Origin: Thalassiosira profunda
Taxonomy: Eukaryota > Bacillariophyta > Thalassiosirophyceae > Thalassiosirales > Thalassiosiraceae
DNA length: 15,563 nt
Direction of reading: 5' to 3'
NCBI GenBank assembly: GCA_036939355.1
Contig: JALLAP010000703.1
Span: 1 to 15,563 of the forward strand
The notes beneath the pieces were generated by a model. The model searched no databases, was not told the origin of the DNA, and saw only the letters and a program-made list of their open reading frames with translations. Of the stretch, positions 14,135 to 15,563 are shown piece after piece. Numbering within the stretch: the first letter of the stretch is position 1; every line of letters starts with the position of its first letter. The position numbers and the translations under genes were made by a program.

Positions 14135-15563
14135 ATGATGATGGCCGTCCGCATCCCCTGCGCACGTGCCATCATCGGTCGCCTCGTCGCGCGGCCCTGC
14201 TTGCGCCCATCGTACGGTTGTAGGCACTTGTCAATGGCGGCGCCCGAAGAGGAGAAGGGCGCAGTGGACCCGAGAGACAGCTCCGAAATCTTGCGGCGTC
14301 TCTACGAAATGGCGAGGCCGGAGCGGAAGCTCATCCTCGCCTCGGCGGGCACGCTGGCCGTCACCTCGTCGATCACCCTGCTGTTACCCTATGCTTGCGG
14401 GCACGTCCTGGATGCGGCCATCCTCGAGGCCACTGTCCCGGGCAGCGGTGGAGAACAGTTTAGCCCCTTCGTGGTGGCCACGGGCTTATTTGGATTGACC
14501 GGTACCGCGGGGCTGGGCGTGTATGCCCGGTCCCTGATGCTGAATATTGCGGGCAATCGAATGGTCAGACGAATGCGACGGCACCTCTTTGCTTCCATCG
14601 TATCTCAGGAGAGTGCCTTCTTCGACACGACAAAATCGGGGGATTTGCTGTCGCGATTGACGAACGATGCATACTTTGTCAAGAGCGCCGTGACGACGGA
14701 GGCGGTGGCGGGGTTGCGGGGCGTGGTGATGAGCGTGGGCTCGACGTCGCTGCTGTTCTATACATCGCCTACACTTGCAATGGTATCTTTAATGTCAATA
14801 CCGCCAGTGTTCTTGATGGCGAGATCTGTGGGGAGGACAATAAGGAAGAGACAAAAGGATGTTCAATCATTACATGGCAAGGCGACGAATGTAGCCGAGG
14901 AGGTATTTGGTGGCATCAAGACGGTGCAGCTGTTCAATTCAGAGAGGTTGGAATATGATAGGTACTCTGAAGAAATCGCCAAAGCGCACGACAAGGAGAT
15001 ATCGGTTGGGAGGACGAAAGCTGCCTTTGACGGTGTCGTCCACGTGGCTGCAAACGGAGCAATTCTACTCGTAATGGGATATGGCGGAACGCTGGTTCTT
15101 GGTGGCGAGCTCTCTGCGGGTGATTTGACTGGATTTCTTATGTATTCATTGTTGATGGCCGGCAATGTGAGCTCTTTGAGCGGGACATATAGCGAAATGA
15201 TGAAATCATTGGCGGCCGCAGGAAGAGTGTTTGACATCATTGATCGGGAGCCTGAGATACCCTCCTCATTGAAGCTTAGGACGGATGAAGAAAGTGAAAC
15301 GGCAGTTGAGGAGAGATGCAACGATGGTCATCACAAGGACGCAATATCGATACGTTTCGAGAACGTTGGCTTTGCCTACCCAGTGAGGCCAGATGCGCCG
15401 GTGCTCGGGCCAAACTTCACACTCGACATCAATGCAGGGGAGGCCCTCAGCTTGGTAGGCGGCAGCGGCAGTGGAAAGAGCACATGCGCTCTGCTTCTTG
15501 CTCGGCTATACAACATTGACGAAGGAGCAATTTACCTCAACGATTGCAACATAATGGATATGG
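14135..15563 (+). CDS. Mitochondrial-type half ABC transporter (ABCB10/MDL1-like), 3' end beyond window
   Basis: Open from ATG codons at 14135, 14138 and 14141 to the window edge (476 codons), with no intron seen. The first ~33 residues are rich in Arg, Ala and Cys with no acidic residue, consistent with a mitochondrial presequence; a later Met at 34 could be an alternative start. Residues ~65-370 form the ABC type-1 exporter membrane domain: FFDTTKSGDLLSRLTND and the coupling region EEVFGGIKTVQLFNSE are characteristic, as is YSEMMKSLAAAGRVFDIID before the nucleotide-binding domain. In that domain VGFAYPVRPDAPVL contains the A-loop Tyr, and GGSGSGKST (442-450) is Walker A; Walker B and the signature motif lie beyond the window. 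ABCB10-type proteins dimerise in the inner mitochondrial membrane and use ATP to export small molecules or peptides. The substrate is not deducible. ABCB8-type or plastid assignment remains possible. Confidence 0.95.
   Translation, partial: MMMAVRIPCARAIIGRLVARPCLRPSYGCRHLSMAAPEEEKGAVDPRDSSEILRRLYEMARPERKLILASAGTLAVTSSITLLLPYACGHVLDAAILEATVPGSGGEQFSPFVVATGLFGLTGTAGLGVYARSLMLNIAGNRMVRRMRRHLFASIVSQESAFFDTTKSGDLLSRLTNDAYFVKSAVTTEAVAGLRGVVMSVGSTSLLFYTSPTLAMVSLMSIPPVFLMARSVGRTIRKRQKDVQSLHGKATNVAEEVFGGIKTVQLFNSERLEYDRYSEEIAKAHDKEISVGRTKAAFDGVVHVAANGAILLVMGYGGTLVLGGELSAGDLTGFLMYSLLMAGNVSSLSGTYSEMMKSLAAAGRVFDIIDREPEIPSSLKLRTDEESETAVEERCNDGHHKDAISIRFENVGFAYPVRPDAPVLGPNFTLDINAGEALSLVGGSGSGKSTCALLLARLYNIDEGAIYLNDCNIMDM

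Overview
The window reads as nuclear DNA of a gene-dense microbial eukaryote, most likely a photosynthetic stramenopile (ochrophyte: diatom, bolidophyte or pelagophyte type). The clues are short GT-AG introns of about 70-110 nt, a secreted protein with a Pro-Thr stalk of the YPTFFPT / PTRGPTNPP kind common in diatoms and relatives, TTAGGG-type telomeric motifs, and compact spacing with alternating strands. The lineage call is inference from protein style. No rRNA, tRNA, CRISPR array or complete transposon was found.

Layout, left to right. 1-1459 (-): 5' part of a gene for an unrecognised P-loop NTPase. 1460-2067: divergent promoter region holding a nested inverted repeat of telomere-type motifs. 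2068-4041 (+): amino-acid/auxin-permease-family transporter, four exons. 4042-4989: convergent intergenic region filled by a 192-bp minisatellite. 4990-6549 (-): intronless, membrane-anchored papain-family cysteine protease. 6998-10956 (-): nine-exon gene for a 1095-residue secreted mosaic protein: signal peptide, Lys-rich then Trp/Ser/Asp-repeat head, Pro-Thr stalk, seven FG-GAP blades, and four tandem ~34-residue W/LGY repeats. 10957-11584: divergent intergenic region with a 258-bp foldback (MITE-like) inverted repeat. 11585-12562 (+): LYR-motif, probably mitochondrial protein. 12614-13840 (-): uracil-DNA glycosylase UNG, three exons. 14135-15563 (+): 5' part of a mitochondrial ABCB10-type half ABC transporter.

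The genes do not form one pathway. The LYR protein and ABC transporter look mitochondrial, UNG may be dual-targeted, and the protease and mosaic protein enter the secretory route. The most unusual item is the mosaic protein: its architecture, its symmetric phase-2 stalk exons and its C-terminal repeat family. Exon structures were built by hand from splice-site consensus, frame continuity and family resemblance, and no transcript evidence was available.
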